Of a stretch of DNA of 37,854 nt, positions 6,959-14,958 are shown one piece after another. This stretch comes from Vulcanimicrobiota bacterium (lineage in GTDB: Bacteria > Vulcanimicrobiota > Vulcanimicrobiia > Vulcanimicrobiales > Vulcanimicrobiaceae), in NCBI GenBank assembly GCA_030038215.1, contig JASHPI010000220.1, positions 1-37,854 of the forward strand. The letters run 5' to 3'. A program made the translations under genes and the position numbers. The notes below the pieces were generated by a model. The model ran no database searches. It saw only the letters and a program-made list of their open reading frames with translations, and was not told the DNA's origin. How positions within the stretch are numbered: the stretch's first letter is position 1; each line of letters opens with the position of its first letter.

Positions 6959-8325
6959 TGCGCCAGCAACTGCGGAAAGGCCGTGACGACTCCGTAGACG
7001 GCACCGACAACCGCGATTCCGATCGTAACGGCGCCGCCCGCGACGTTGGCGATGCGTGAGTTTGCTAAGTTCCCCATGATCTCGCGGTCGTTGACGAGCA
7101 GCAAGAGGAAGAGCAACGCCGGCGCCATCAGCAGCGTGGCGATAACGTTGACCGCGATCGTAATCGCGAGGAGCGGAGCGCGCGGAATGAGCACGACCGC
7201 GGCCGCGACGACGATTGACGCCAGATTGATGGCATAGAAGAACGGTTCCTGGCGTAGCGTGAGATTGAGACTGTGTCCGCGCCGGAGCACTTCTCCAACC
7301 GCGTAGGACGAGCTCGTGGAGATGGTCATCGTCGCTACGAGCCCGGCCTCGATCATCCCCAAGGCAAAGAGCGTCACGCCCGTCGCGCCGAGAAACGGCC
7401 GTAACGCGGTCGCGAAGTCGGCGCTGTTCGCTAATCCGGCGACGCCGACGTGGTGCGTGAAGAGCGGCGCGCTGGCGACCACCGCGGCGATCGCGACGAT
7501 TGCGGCGAGGCACATGCCGAGCGCCGTATCGATGCGTCCTTGCGGAAGGTCGAGCCGCGTTAGGCCTTTGTCGACCGTTGCGCTCTGCTGAAAGAAGATC
7601 ATCCACGGCGTTACGGTCGCTCCGATATTCGCCAAGACCAGCGTTAAGAACGCGCCATGCGCACCGCCCGGAAGCGGTTGCCACGTCCCGAGGGCTCGCG
7701 TCAGCGCAGCGAAGTCCGGATGGCTGAACGCTGCGGCCGGAATGAACAGCAGGTTGGCGGTAGCCAAGAGCAGCACGATGCGCTCCCAGGCAAAATATCG
7801 TCCCGAGAGCAGAACGGCAACCGAAAAAACCACTGCCATCGTGACCGCAACCCACGGCGCAATGCCGAAAAAGGCCGTGCCGGCGCGGATCGCGACAAAC
7901 TCGGTTATCAAGGTGAGCACGTTTCCGACGCTCAAGTCCAGCATGGCGAAGTTGCCCCAGAAAGGTCCAAAGCGTTGGTAGATCAGCTCCGCATGCCCGC
8001 GGTGCGTTACGATCCCGATCCGAACCGTCGCCTCTTGCACGATGTAAGCCATTGCGAACGTCAGAATGATGAATGGAACGAAAAAGCCGATGCCGTACGT
8101 AGCGCCGGTCGTGGCGTACGAGAGCATGCTCGGTCCATCGTTCTCGCCCAGCATCACGAGAACGCCGGGACCGACCAGCAAAAAGAGCAGCAGGAACGGC
8201 CGGCGTCGCGCGCGCGCGCGCAGCACACGCGCGCGGTCATCCGCGCGTTTGCGATCCTCGTCCCAACCCTGAGGCGCCCAGGGACGAATCCACAGCGCCC
8301 GGAGGCGCTCTTTAGAGAGGAGCAA
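6955..8325 (-). CDS. Second, divergent Nramp-family transporter (MntR-linked)
   Basis: This is a 456-aa polytopic protein of the SLC11/Nramp fold. Aligning the GPG...GY segment of TM1 gives GENDGPSMLSYATTGATYG: the metal-site Asp is kept and the Asn of DPGN is replaced by Ser. TM6 reads NIGATVTPWMIFFQQ, so the MPH Met is Thr and the His is Trp. The start is a TTG at 8325 that overlaps the regulator's stop by 14 nt. The first 42 residues are Arg-rich and include a (CG)7 simple repeat (8207-8221), so a later start cannot be excluded. Coupling to an MntR-like regulator suggests Mn2+ or Fe2+ transport, but the missing Met is atypical for a Mn2+ importer. Direction and substrate are unresolved. 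Confidence 0.88.
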   Translation of the reverse strand: MLLSKERLRALWIRPWAPQGWDEDRKRADDRARVLRARARRRPFLLLFLLVGPGVLVMLGENDGPSMLSYATTGATYGIGFFVPFIILTFAMAYIVQEATVRIGIVTHRGHAELIYQRFGPFWGNFAMLDLSVGNVLTLITEFVAIRAGTAFFGIAPWVAVTMAVVFSVAVLLSGRYFAWERIVLLLATANLLFIPAAAFSHPDFAALTRALGTWQPLPGGAHGAFLTLVLANIGATVTPWMIFFQQSATVDKGLTRLDLPQGRIDTALGMCLAAIVAIAAVVASAPLFTHHVGVAGLANSADFATALRPFLGATGVTLFALGMIEAGLVATMTISTSSSYAVGEVLRRGHSLNLTLRQEPFFYAINLASIVVAAAVVLIPRAPLLAITIAVNVIATLLMAPALLFLLLLVNDREIMGNLANSRIANVAGGAVTIGIAVVGAVYGVVTAFPQLLAQ

Positions 8326-9010
8326 CTCGAACCATTGCCGCGTAGCCGGCCCGCAGGGCGATCGTGCGGTCCCCTAAACGGACGCGCAGCCGGCGGGCGT
8401 CTTTGCTTTCGACCAGCAGCGATGTGCCGGGAAGCACGCGGGCGGCCGCCAGGGCCTCGATCGCATCGTCGTCGCGATCGTCGAGACTGACGACGCGAGC
8501 GCGCGTGCCGACGGGCACGCTCGCGAGCGACTTGGTCGGGCGTGCGCAAGCGTCGCGATCGCCATAAGGGATCGGATGACCGTGCGGATCGCACTCCGGA
8601 AGTCCCAGCAGCTGCGCGATGCGCAGGGCGATGTCGTCGGAGATGACGTGCTCGATTCGCTCGGCTTCAGCGTGAACGCGTTCCAACGGCACGTCCAACA
8701 GGCGGTGCAAGAACGTCTCCAACAGACGATGGCGCCGCACCATTGCGATCGCGAGCTTGCGCCCGCGGCCGGTGAGATACAACGGGCTCAACGGCGTCGA
8801 GCTCGCTTCGAGCAAACCCTCGCGCTCTAGCAGGCGCTTCGCTTTACTCACCGAGACGCGACTGACACCGAGATAGCGCGCCAAGCTCGCAGCTTTCACC
8901 GGTCCGGTATCGCCCAGCTGATAGATCGCCTTGACGTAGTCTTCGCGCGCGCGCGATGCCGAGCGGTCGGATCCGACCGCGAGAACGAGCGGCACCGATT
9001 TGTTAGCCAT
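8312..9010 (-). CDS. mntR: MntR/DtxR-family metal-dependent repressor
   Basis: This is a 232-aa iron/manganese-responsive regulator. Residues about 18-80 form the winged HTH (AREDYVKAIYQLG, then LGVSRVSVSKAKRLLEREGLL as recognition region). Residues 85-140 are the dimerisation and metal domain. About 160-232 are an FeoA/SH3-like C-terminal domain ending IALRAGYAAMVRVAPL. Aligned with Bacillus MntR the visible ligands are Asp24, His94, Glu117, Glu120 and His121, while the Glu11 position is Lys27. Asp at the position where DtxR has Met10 favours Mn2+ over Fe2+ sensing. It heads a unit with the Nramp and the 63-aa membrane gene. Two abutting palindromes overlap its start codon, implying autoregulation. 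No Shine-Dalgarno sequence is visible, so the mRNA may be nearly leaderless. Confidence 0.9.
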   Translation of the reverse strand: MANKSVPLVLAVGSDRSASRAREDYVKAIYQLGDTGPVKAASLARYLGVSRVSVSKAKRLLEREGLLEASSTPLSPLYLTGRGRKLAIAMVRRHRLLETFLHRLLDVPLERVHAEAERIEHVISDDIALRIAQLLGLPECDPHGHPIPYGDRDACARPTKSLASVPVGTRARVVSLDDRDDDAIEALAAARVLPGTSLLVESKDARRLRVRLGDRTIALRAGYAAMVRVAPL

Positions 9011-9033
9011 GGATAACAGTAACCATGGTTAAC
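9002..9033. promoter_or_regulatory. Two abutting 16-bp palindromes: probable MntR-like operators
   Basis: GTTAGCCATGGATAAC (9002-9017) and AGTAACCATGGTTAAC (9018-9033) are adjoining, near-perfect inverted repeats with the shared core consensus GTTAaCCATGGtTAAC. Their centres are 16 bp apart. The first contains the repressor's own ATG (9010-9008). The size and dyad symmetry fit DtxR/MntR-family operators. I saw no other copy in the window. Assignment to this regulator is inference from position. Confidence 0.75.
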
Positions 9034-9077
9034 GCTATCGGCGCCGCAGCTCGCTTCTCCTGCGCCGGCGGCGCCGG

Positions 9078-10199
9078 TTATTCGGTATCCGGAGCTAGGT
9101 CGGAGCCGATGACGAGCGTGGTCGTGGCCCCCGAGCGCAAGGTAGCTGCGAACGTTTTCGACAGTGCCTGAGCAGCCGGCGATGCACCGACCACGATGGT
9201 GGTTCGCCGCCGCGGTTCGTCGACGAACGTACGGACGTTCCAGCCCGCTCCACGGAGCGCGCCGATGATCGTCCGGTCGAACTGCGCGTTCCCGGTCGCA
9301 TTGGCGACGAGGACCTCGTCCTGCGGCGGATCGTTCTTCGTGAAGAGCACGCTGCCGATCAGCTTCGCCCAGCGCGGGTCGGCAAAGACCACCGACGCGT
9401 CGCCGACCCAGCCGGCCTTACTCGGGAGCGTGAAGGATCGAACGTTGTCGTCGGGGACGTTGCGGTAGATATTCAACAGCGCCAGCAGCTGCCGGTCGCT
9501 CAACGTCGTAACGATGTCCTTGCGCGCCAACTGCATGATTTGCGGCAGTTTGGCCCAGTTCTGCGGTTCGCTCAACTGGTCGATGAGAAGCTTGAGAACC
9601 TGTTGCTGGCGCTTCACGCGCCCGAAGTCCGAAGCCGGATCGTGACGAAACCGCACGTATCCCGCAACTTGGCTGCCGTTGAGATGCTGTTCCCCCTTCG
9701 ACAAATGGATGTGCAGGTCGCCGTTGTCGTCGTCGTAGTTCATATCTTCATCGACGTTGACGTCGAGGCCGCCCATGGCGTCGACGATTTGTGCCGCCCC
9801 TTCGGGCTGCAGCGCGACGATCCCATCGATCGGAATGTGTCCCATCAGCGCGCTGACCGTCTTGGCCGTCTTGTGGGCGCCGCCGTACGCGTAGGCGGCA
9901 TTGATTTTATCGGCCCCGTGTCCGGGAATCTGCGCCCACGTGTCGCGTGGAATCGAGACGAGCGTGGCCGTGCGCCGCGTGACGTCCAGGTGCGCGACGA
10001 TAATCGTGTCGGTCGTCGCCTCGTCGGACTGATATCCGAGGATGAGGAGGTTGAGCTTCACGTCGCCGAACGAGCGGCGAGCCTGTTCGGTGACGATCTG
10101 CTGCTTGATCGGAGCGCGAAAGGCAAAGAACCCGGCGGCAACCGAGATGAGACCCGCGGCCACCGCCGCGCTAATTCGAAACCATAACTTGGAAAACAT
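9078..10199 (-). CDS. LytR-CpsA-Psr (LCP) family cell-envelope phosphotransferase
   Basis: This 373-aa membrane-anchored protein has an N-terminal helix at about residues 8-28. The LCP catalytic domain (about 45-230) shows NLLILGYQ, TDTIIVAHLD, SIPRDTW, DKINAAYAYGG and YVRFRHDPASDFGRVKRQQ, including the Asp and Arg residues that bind polyprenyl pyrophosphate. A LytR_C-like tail (DEVLVANATGNAQ...TTTLVIGSD) ends it. LCP enzymes transfer lipid-linked glycopolymers to peptidoglycan or other envelope acceptors; the substrate here is unknown. The start is well supported by a GGGAGGT site seven nt upstream of the ATG at 10199. It follows the unknown membrane gene by 51 nt containing a hairpin. Confidence 0.93.
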   Translation of the reverse strand: MFSKLWFRISAAVAAGLISVAAGFFAFRAPIKQQIVTEQARRSFGDVKLNLLILGYQSDEATTDTIIVAHLDVTRRTATLVSIPRDTWAQIPGHGADKINAAYAYGGAHKTAKTVSALMGHIPIDGIVALQPEGAAQIVDAMGGLDVNVDEDMNYDDDNGDLHIHLSKGEQHLNGSQVAGYVRFRHDPASDFGRVKRQQQVLKLLIDQLSEPQNWAKLPQIMQLARKDIVTTLSDRQLLALLNIYRNVPDDNVRSFTLPSKAGWVGDASVVFADPRWAKLIGSVLFTKNDPPQDEVLVANATGNAQFDRTIIGALRGAGWNVRTFVDEPRRRTTIVVGASPAAQALSKTFAATLRSGATTTLVIGSDLAPDTE

Positions 10200-10214
10200 G
10201 GCTTACCTCCCTAA

Positions 10215-10260
10215 GAGTGCTGCGCGACCTCAATCGAGGTCGCTGTAACGTCAAGCACTC
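10215..10260. other. Intergenic inverted repeat upstream of the LCP gene
   Basis: GCGACCTC (10224-10231) and GAGGTCGC (10236-10243) form a perfect 8-bp stem with an AATC loop. Outer arms GAGTGC (10215-10220) and GCACTC (10255-10260) can extend it. No T-tract follows on either strand, so it is not a standard terminator. It overlaps the end of the upstream gene and ends just before the LCP ribosome binding site, so it may be an mRNA processing, attenuation or protein-binding site. Confidence 0.5.
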
Positions 10261-10892
10261 ACAGGCGGCGGGGCACGTTCTCCGATACGGCAGAGGACCG
10301 GCGCCGGGCGTCTGAAGTTGACCGCGTCGCGGGTGCGGGTCGCGACCGATCCGGCCGGCTGCGGCGCAAACGTCGCGAGCGCGCGGATCAGTCGAATGAA
10401 GCGTAACGTCGTTGCGGTAAGCGCGCGCACCCAGCGAGCGATCGTGACGGCGACCGCGACGCAGATGATCGCGTGAACGGCGAGGCTCACGGGGAGCGGG
10501 CCGCCCAACCAGATCGTCGGGCCGAGCGAATGTCCCCAAACCGCGTACTGCTCGGCAGTCTCCATCGCATACAACGTGAGCATCTGCAAGCCGAAGATTG
10601 CGGGAAGCAGTCGCCAGACGCCCGAGCCGAGCGCGTACCCGGCCTGATGCCAAAGATCGTGATCCCGCCCGTTACCGTTCGCCAGCGCCGCTCGCGCCTT
10701 CAATACGAAGTGGGCCGCTAGCAACAGAACCCCAGCGAGCAGCACAGGCGCGACATCGAGATTGCTGTGGTCCGTGAAGAGGCCGGGGCCGAACCAGCCG
10801 GCATTCGAAGCGGACTCGACGAGCGGATCTGCGATCGCGGCCGCGATGACGGCGATGGCGGTGCAGAAGCCAAACCGGATCGGCCAACTCAT
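10251..10892 (-). CDS. Membrane protein of unknown function
   Basis: This 213-aa protein has roughly five hydrophobic segments: IRFGFCTAIAVIAAAIADP near the start, VAPVLLAGVLLLAAHFVL, WRLLPAIFGLQMLTLYAM, LPVSLAVHAIICVAVAVTIA, and a weaker one. An acidic-polar patch (GNGRDHDLWHQ) and a basic, Pro-rich C-terminal tail with no helix follow. His residues occur at membrane borders (AAHF, LAVHA). I do not recognise the family. It lies 42 nt after mutS and 51 nt before the LCP gene on the same strand, so it is probably co-transcribed with them. Confidence 0.7.
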   Translation of the reverse strand: MSWPIRFGFCTAIAVIAAAIADPLVESASNAGWFGPGLFTDHSNLDVAPVLLAGVLLLAAHFVLKARAALANGNGRDHDLWHQAGYALGSGVWRLLPAIFGLQMLTLYAMETAEQYAVWGHSLGPTIWLGGPLPVSLAVHAIICVAVAVTIARWVRALTATTLRFIRLIRALATFAPQPAGSVATRTRDAVNFRRPAPVLCRIGERAPPPVSA

Positions 10893-10934
10893 CGCGTGGC
10901 CTCTTCCGGCGCGGCGCGAGAGGCCCCTTTTACC

Positions 10935-13409
10935 TTAGAAATCGCTGAACGAGAGCTGACGTTCCGGGGCTGGGCGTTTCGAGATCTTCCGCCGCAGCGG
11001 AACCTGCGCCTCGACATCGGCATGACCGGAGAGCGCGTCGGCAATTTCCTGGGCGCGCTCGATCACCGGCTCGGGCAATCCGGCCATGCGCGCCACCTCG
11101 ATGCCGAAGGATCGCGAGGAGCTACCCGGCTGTACGCGGTGCGAAAAGACCGGCGCGCCGCCGCGCGCAGTGTTCTCAACGGCGGTAATGTGATAGTTCG
11201 CAACCAGACTCCAGTGCTCGGCGAGCGAGCAGAGTTCGTGGAAGTGCGTCGCAAAGAGAACCAGCGGTGCCTGTTCCTCGAGTCCGAGCAAAAACTCACA
11301 AACGGCTTGCGCGATCGCAAGCCCATCCAGCGTCCCCGTGCCGCGACCGATTTCGTCGATCAAGAGCAGCGAACGTTGCGTCGAGCTTCTCAGAATGTTC
11401 GCCGCTTCGGCCATCTCCATGTAGAATGTCGATTGTCCCGAAGCCAGATCGTCTCCAGCACCGATGCGCGTGAAGATGCGATCGATGACGCCAAGCTTCA
11501 TCTTCTTCGCCGGCACGAACGAGCCGATCTGCGCCATGATCGCCAACAGTCCGGCTTGGCGCAGATAGGTCGACTTGCCGCCCATATTCGGCCCGGTCAA
11601 GAGGATGAATCGGTGGTCGCCCGTTCGGAGCTGAAGATCGTTCGGTACGAAGTTGGTGCGTAAGACCGCCTCCATCACCGGGTGGCGTCCGTCTTCGATG
11701 GCCACCGCGCTGTCGTCGACGAACGTCGGCCGCACGTATCCTCGTTCGGCGGCCGCCTGCGCCAGCGCGGCGAGAACGTCGATCTCCGCTACCGCCGCTG
11801 AAGCGTGCAGCAACGCGTCGCTGCGAGCGGCGATCCGGCCGACCAGTGCATCAAACAGCTGCTGCTCGAGGCGCCCCTGGCGCGCCTGCGCGGTCGAGAT
11901 GGCGAGCTCGAGCTCCTTGAGCTCGGGCGTGCTGTAACGTTCGCCCGTCGTCAGCGTCTGTTTGCGCGTGTAGTCGGGCGGGACGCTTCCGGCATGACTC
12001 TTGCTGACTTCGATAGCGTAACCGAAAGCGCTCGCGTATTTGACCTTGAGCGTCTTGATGCCGGTTCGGTCGCGCTCGCGCTCCTCGAGTTCAGATAGCT
12101 TCGAACGCGCGTCACTCCGCAACGTGAGGCATTCGCGCAAATCGGGATCGGCCTCAGCGCGAATGACGCCGCCCTCGCCCAGTTGGGCGGGCGGATCGTC
12201 GACCAGCGTTCGCGAAAGATCGTCGCGCAGATCGTCGAAGTCGGCGATCTGCTCGAGCAACGGCGCGAGTGCGGGTGGCGCGACTTGACGTAAAGGAACC
12301 ATCACCTCGAGCGTGCGGCGCAGAGAGGCAAGATCGCGCGGCGTCGCACGGCGAATGCGCACTTTTTGTGCGATCCGTTCGAGGTCGAACGAACCCTTCA
12401 GTATCTCACGCATCGCCTCGCGACGCGCGTGCTCCCCGAGAAGCGCGCCGACACCGTCTTGCCGGACGGCGATTGCGCCCGGATCGACCAGCGGCGCGAG
12501 GATCCACCGCCCGAGCAAGCGAGATCCCATCGCGGTCGCGCAGACGTCGAGCGTCCCGAGCAGGGTCGCGCGCGGATTCTGACCTTGCGCCCGGGTTAGC
12601 TCGAGATGCTTGCGGGTCGATGGATCAAGCGCCAGGAAAGCCTGGCGCCGGTAAAGCTGCGGTTCGCCCAGACCGCGCTCGCCGTTGGTGACTCCCGTGC
12701 GTTTGATGAATGCGGCCAGCGCGTCGAGCGCGCGGTGAATCGCCAGCGACTCGTCAATCGAGAATCCCGCCAACACGCCTCGCTCACGCGCCTCGACGAC
12801 ACCCAAGTTGGGCGCCGCCAAGCGCGTGCCGCCCGCTTCAAGAGCGCTCGCCATCGCGGCCCGCAGCTCCGCGGGAAGATCCGCAACGATCTCGGCCGCG
12901 CTTATTCGTGCCAACTCGGTCAGCACGTCGTCATAGGAGTCCTCGCCGCTCATCGCCGTTGCGGCGCAGTAGCCCGTCGAAACGTCGCCGTGCGCGATCG
13001 CAAAGGTCTCGCCGACGGCGGCGACCGCGGCTAGATAGTTGTTCTGTTTTCCGTCGAGCAGCTGATCCTCGACGATCGTCCCCGGCGTCACCAGACGCAC
13101 GACCTCGCGGCGGACGAGTTTGTTCGGCTGCGGCACCTCCAGCTGCTCGGCCAGCGCGACGATGAAACGTTGCGCCACCAGGCGTGCCAGATACTGCGCC
13201 AGCGCGTGATGGGGCACGCCGGCCATCGCGACACGCTTTCCGGCGCCGGCCTCCTTGCTCGTTAGTGCGATCTGGAGTGCGCGCGCGATCGTCTCGGCAT
13301 CGTCGCCGTAAGCCTCATAGAAATCGCCGACGCGCGAGAGCAGAATCGCTTCGGGATGCTTGGCCTTCATCCCAAAGTACTGCTCGAGCATCGGCGAGTA
13401 TTTCACCAT
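10935..13409 (-). CDS. mutS: DNA mismatch repair protein MutS
   Basis: This 824-aa protein is the usual MutS length. The mismatch-reading domain shows GDFYEAYGDDAE (Phe-Tyr-Glu wedge) around residues 28-39. The connector and lever domains follow, with the clamp near KVKYASAFGYAIEVSKSH. The ATPase has Walker A GPNMGGKSTYLRQ (about 606-618), Walker B LLLIDEIGRGTGTLDG (near 683; usually GTSTFDG) and LFATHFHEL. The last residues, RQLSFSDF, resemble the beta-clamp binding motif found at MutS C-termini. The ATG at 13409 is 21 nt after the miaB stop. It recognises mismatches and recruits MutL, whose gene is at the left end of the window. Confidence 0.98.
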   Translation of the reverse strand: MVKYSPMLEQYFGMKAKHPEAILLSRVGDFYEAYGDDAETIARALQIALTSKEAGAGKRVAMAGVPHHALAQYLARLVAQRFIVALAEQLEVPQPNKLVRREVVRLVTPGTIVEDQLLDGKQNNYLAAVAAVGETFAIAHGDVSTGYCAATAMSGEDSYDDVLTELARISAAEIVADLPAELRAAMASALEAGGTRLAAPNLGVVEARERGVLAGFSIDESLAIHRALDALAAFIKRTGVTNGERGLGEPQLYRRQAFLALDPSTRKHLELTRAQGQNPRATLLGTLDVCATAMGSRLLGRWILAPLVDPGAIAVRQDGVGALLGEHARREAMREILKGSFDLERIAQKVRIRRATPRDLASLRRTLEVMVPLRQVAPPALAPLLEQIADFDDLRDDLSRTLVDDPPAQLGEGGVIRAEADPDLRECLTLRSDARSKLSELEERERDRTGIKTLKVKYASAFGYAIEVSKSHAGSVPPDYTRKQTLTTGERYSTPELKELELAISTAQARQGRLEQQLFDALVGRIAARSDALLHASAAVAEIDVLAALAQAAAERGYVRPTFVDDSAVAIEDGRHPVMEAVLRTNFVPNDLQLRTGDHRFILLTGPNMGGKSTYLRQAGLLAIMAQIGSFVPAKKMKLGVIDRIFTRIGAGDDLASGQSTFYMEMAEAANILRSSTQRSLLLIDEIGRGTGTLDGLAIAQAVCEFLLGLEEQAPLVLFATHFHELCSLAEHWSLVANYHITAVENTARGGAPVFSHRVQPGSSSRSFGIEVARMAGLPEPVIERAQEIADALSGHADVEAQVPLRRKISKRPAPERQLSFSDF

Positions 13410-13430
13410 GCGTTGTGCGTTAAGAACCTC

Positions 13431-14858
13431 CTACGAGGCGAGCAGATTGACGACCGGGCGCGCGACCGGAGTAGCGGTATCGCTCAAACGCGCGCCGCGA
13501 CGGACGATCGTACCCATGCAGCCCCATACATGGGCGCTTTCGATCGCGACGTCGAGCCACGGCGTTTGCGCGTACGCGTCAGCTTGGTAGTTCGGGGGCT
13601 TGGGCGCGATCACCGTGACGTTGTCGAGCGTCTTACCCGACAGCCGTTCGGGATCTTTCTTTGACTGGCCGGCGATCAGCACGCGCACCGTCGTTCCGAC
13701 CTTGCTCGCGTGATACGCTCGCGTCACATGGTTTTGGGCCTCAAGGAGCCGGCGAAAGCGCGCCGCAGCGACGGCTTGCGGGACTTGCTCCCAACGGGCC
13801 GCGGGCGTGCCGCGGCGCATCGAATAGACGAACGTGAAGGCGTTGGCGAAGACGCCGGTGCGCACGTACGCGAGCGTGGTCTCGAAGTCTTCGTCGGTTT
13901 CACCCGGAAAGCCGACGATGAGATCGGTGGTGATTGCGGCATCGGGCAAATGGCGCCGGATCAACTCGACCTTTTCGCGAAACTGCCCCAGGGTATACTT
14001 GCGATTCATACGTCGCAGTAACCGGTCGCTCGCGGATTGCAGCGGTAAGTGAATCCGCGGATTCAGTTGCGGTACGCACGCCAGATCGGCGACGATCTTC
14101 TCGGTGAAGTCCTTGGGGTGCGGCGAGATGAAGGTCAACCGCTCGAGTCCTTCGAGGCGCGATGCAGTCGTGCAGAGATCGCCGAAGTCGTCGCCGGTAG
14201 CCGGGTCCTTCCAAGCGTTGACCGTCTGTCCGACCAGCATGATCTCGCGCGCTCCCTGCGCGAGCCGGTTCCGCGTCTCGTCGAGGATCGCGGCGGCAGG
14301 CCGGTGGTCGAAGCGGCCGCGTACGTGCGGCACGATGCAGAACGTGCAATAGTACGAGCAGCCGCGCTGTACGGTGACGAACGCCCGCAGCTGCGAGAAA
14401 GGTCCCCCGACGGCATCAGGCGTTCCGCCCAGCGCGAAGCCCAGCATGCTGTCGCGAGCGTCGCTCTCGGGTGCGCTGTCGCTACGCTCGTCCAGGCTCG
14501 GCTGCCAGGCGGCGAGCTGATCCCCGAGCTGGACGAGCTCTTTCGTGCCGAAGATCGCATCGACATGGCGTGCGATGCCGCGCATGCGGTCGCGATCCTG
14601 TTCCGCCAAGCATCCCATCACGACCAGGCGGACACTGGGATTGGCGTCTTTGAGCGCCTTGAAGTGATTCATCCTGCCGTAGGCGCGCTGTTGCGCGTTC
14701 TGGCGCACCGTACACGTGTTGAGCACGACGACGTTCGCCTCTTCCGGCGCGACGGCGATGGCGTAGCCGGACGCCAACGCGCGTTCCACGACGTACTGTG
14801 AATCGGCCTCATTCATCTGACAGCCGAACGTTTCGATGTAGATCCTGGGCATGGCCAA
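13431..14858 (-). CDS. miaB: tRNA-2-methylthio-N6-dimethylallyladenosine synthase MiaB
   Basis: This is the radical-SAM methylthiotransferase that modifies i6A37 of tRNAs reading UNN codons. All three parts are visible. The N-terminal UPF0004 domain has its three cluster Cys in ETFGCQMNEAD, LNTCTVRQ and VMGCLAEQ. The radical SAM domain carries CSYYCTFCIVPHVRG (CxxxCxxC). The C-terminal TRAM domain carries GTTVRVLIAGQSKKDPERLSGKT. Length 475 aa is normal. Two ATGs are possible (14858 and 14852, MAMPRIYIE). It precedes mutS by 21 nt, a neighbour pair also conserved in Firmicutes, and is divergent from der across about 100 nt in which I see no clear promoter. Confidence 0.97.
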   Translation of the reverse strand: MAMPRIYIETFGCQMNEADSQYVVERALASGYAIAVAPEEANVVVLNTCTVRQNAQQRAYGRMNHFKALKDANPSVRLVVMGCLAEQDRDRMRGIARHVDAIFGTKELVQLGDQLAAWQPSLDERSDSAPESDARDSMLGFALGGTPDAVGGPFSQLRAFVTVQRGCSYYCTFCIVPHVRGRFDHRPAAAILDETRNRLAQGAREIMLVGQTVNAWKDPATGDDFGDLCTTASRLEGLERLTFISPHPKDFTEKIVADLACVPQLNPRIHLPLQSASDRLLRRMNRKYTLGQFREKVELIRRHLPDAAITTDLIVGFPGETDEDFETTLAYVRTGVFANAFTFVYSMRRGTPAARWEQVPQAVAAARFRRLLEAQNHVTRAYHASKVGTTVRVLIAGQSKKDPERLSGKTLDNVTVIAPKPPNYQADAYAQTPWLDVAIESAHVWGCMGTIVRRGARLSDTATPVARPVVNLLAS

Positions 14859-14958
14859 TTCGCGCAGGTTCGCCCAACGCGTCAGCTCTTCCGTCCGCGG
14901 AGGGGTCGAGCGACGGTCACCTCAAAGGTTCCCTTGCCCAACTTCGAAATGAGCCTGC

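Noticed and set aside
8207-8221. (CG)7 simple repeat
   Set aside because: It encodes part of the Arg/Ala-rich N-terminus of the second Nramp, so codon bias explains it; only a possible slippage site.
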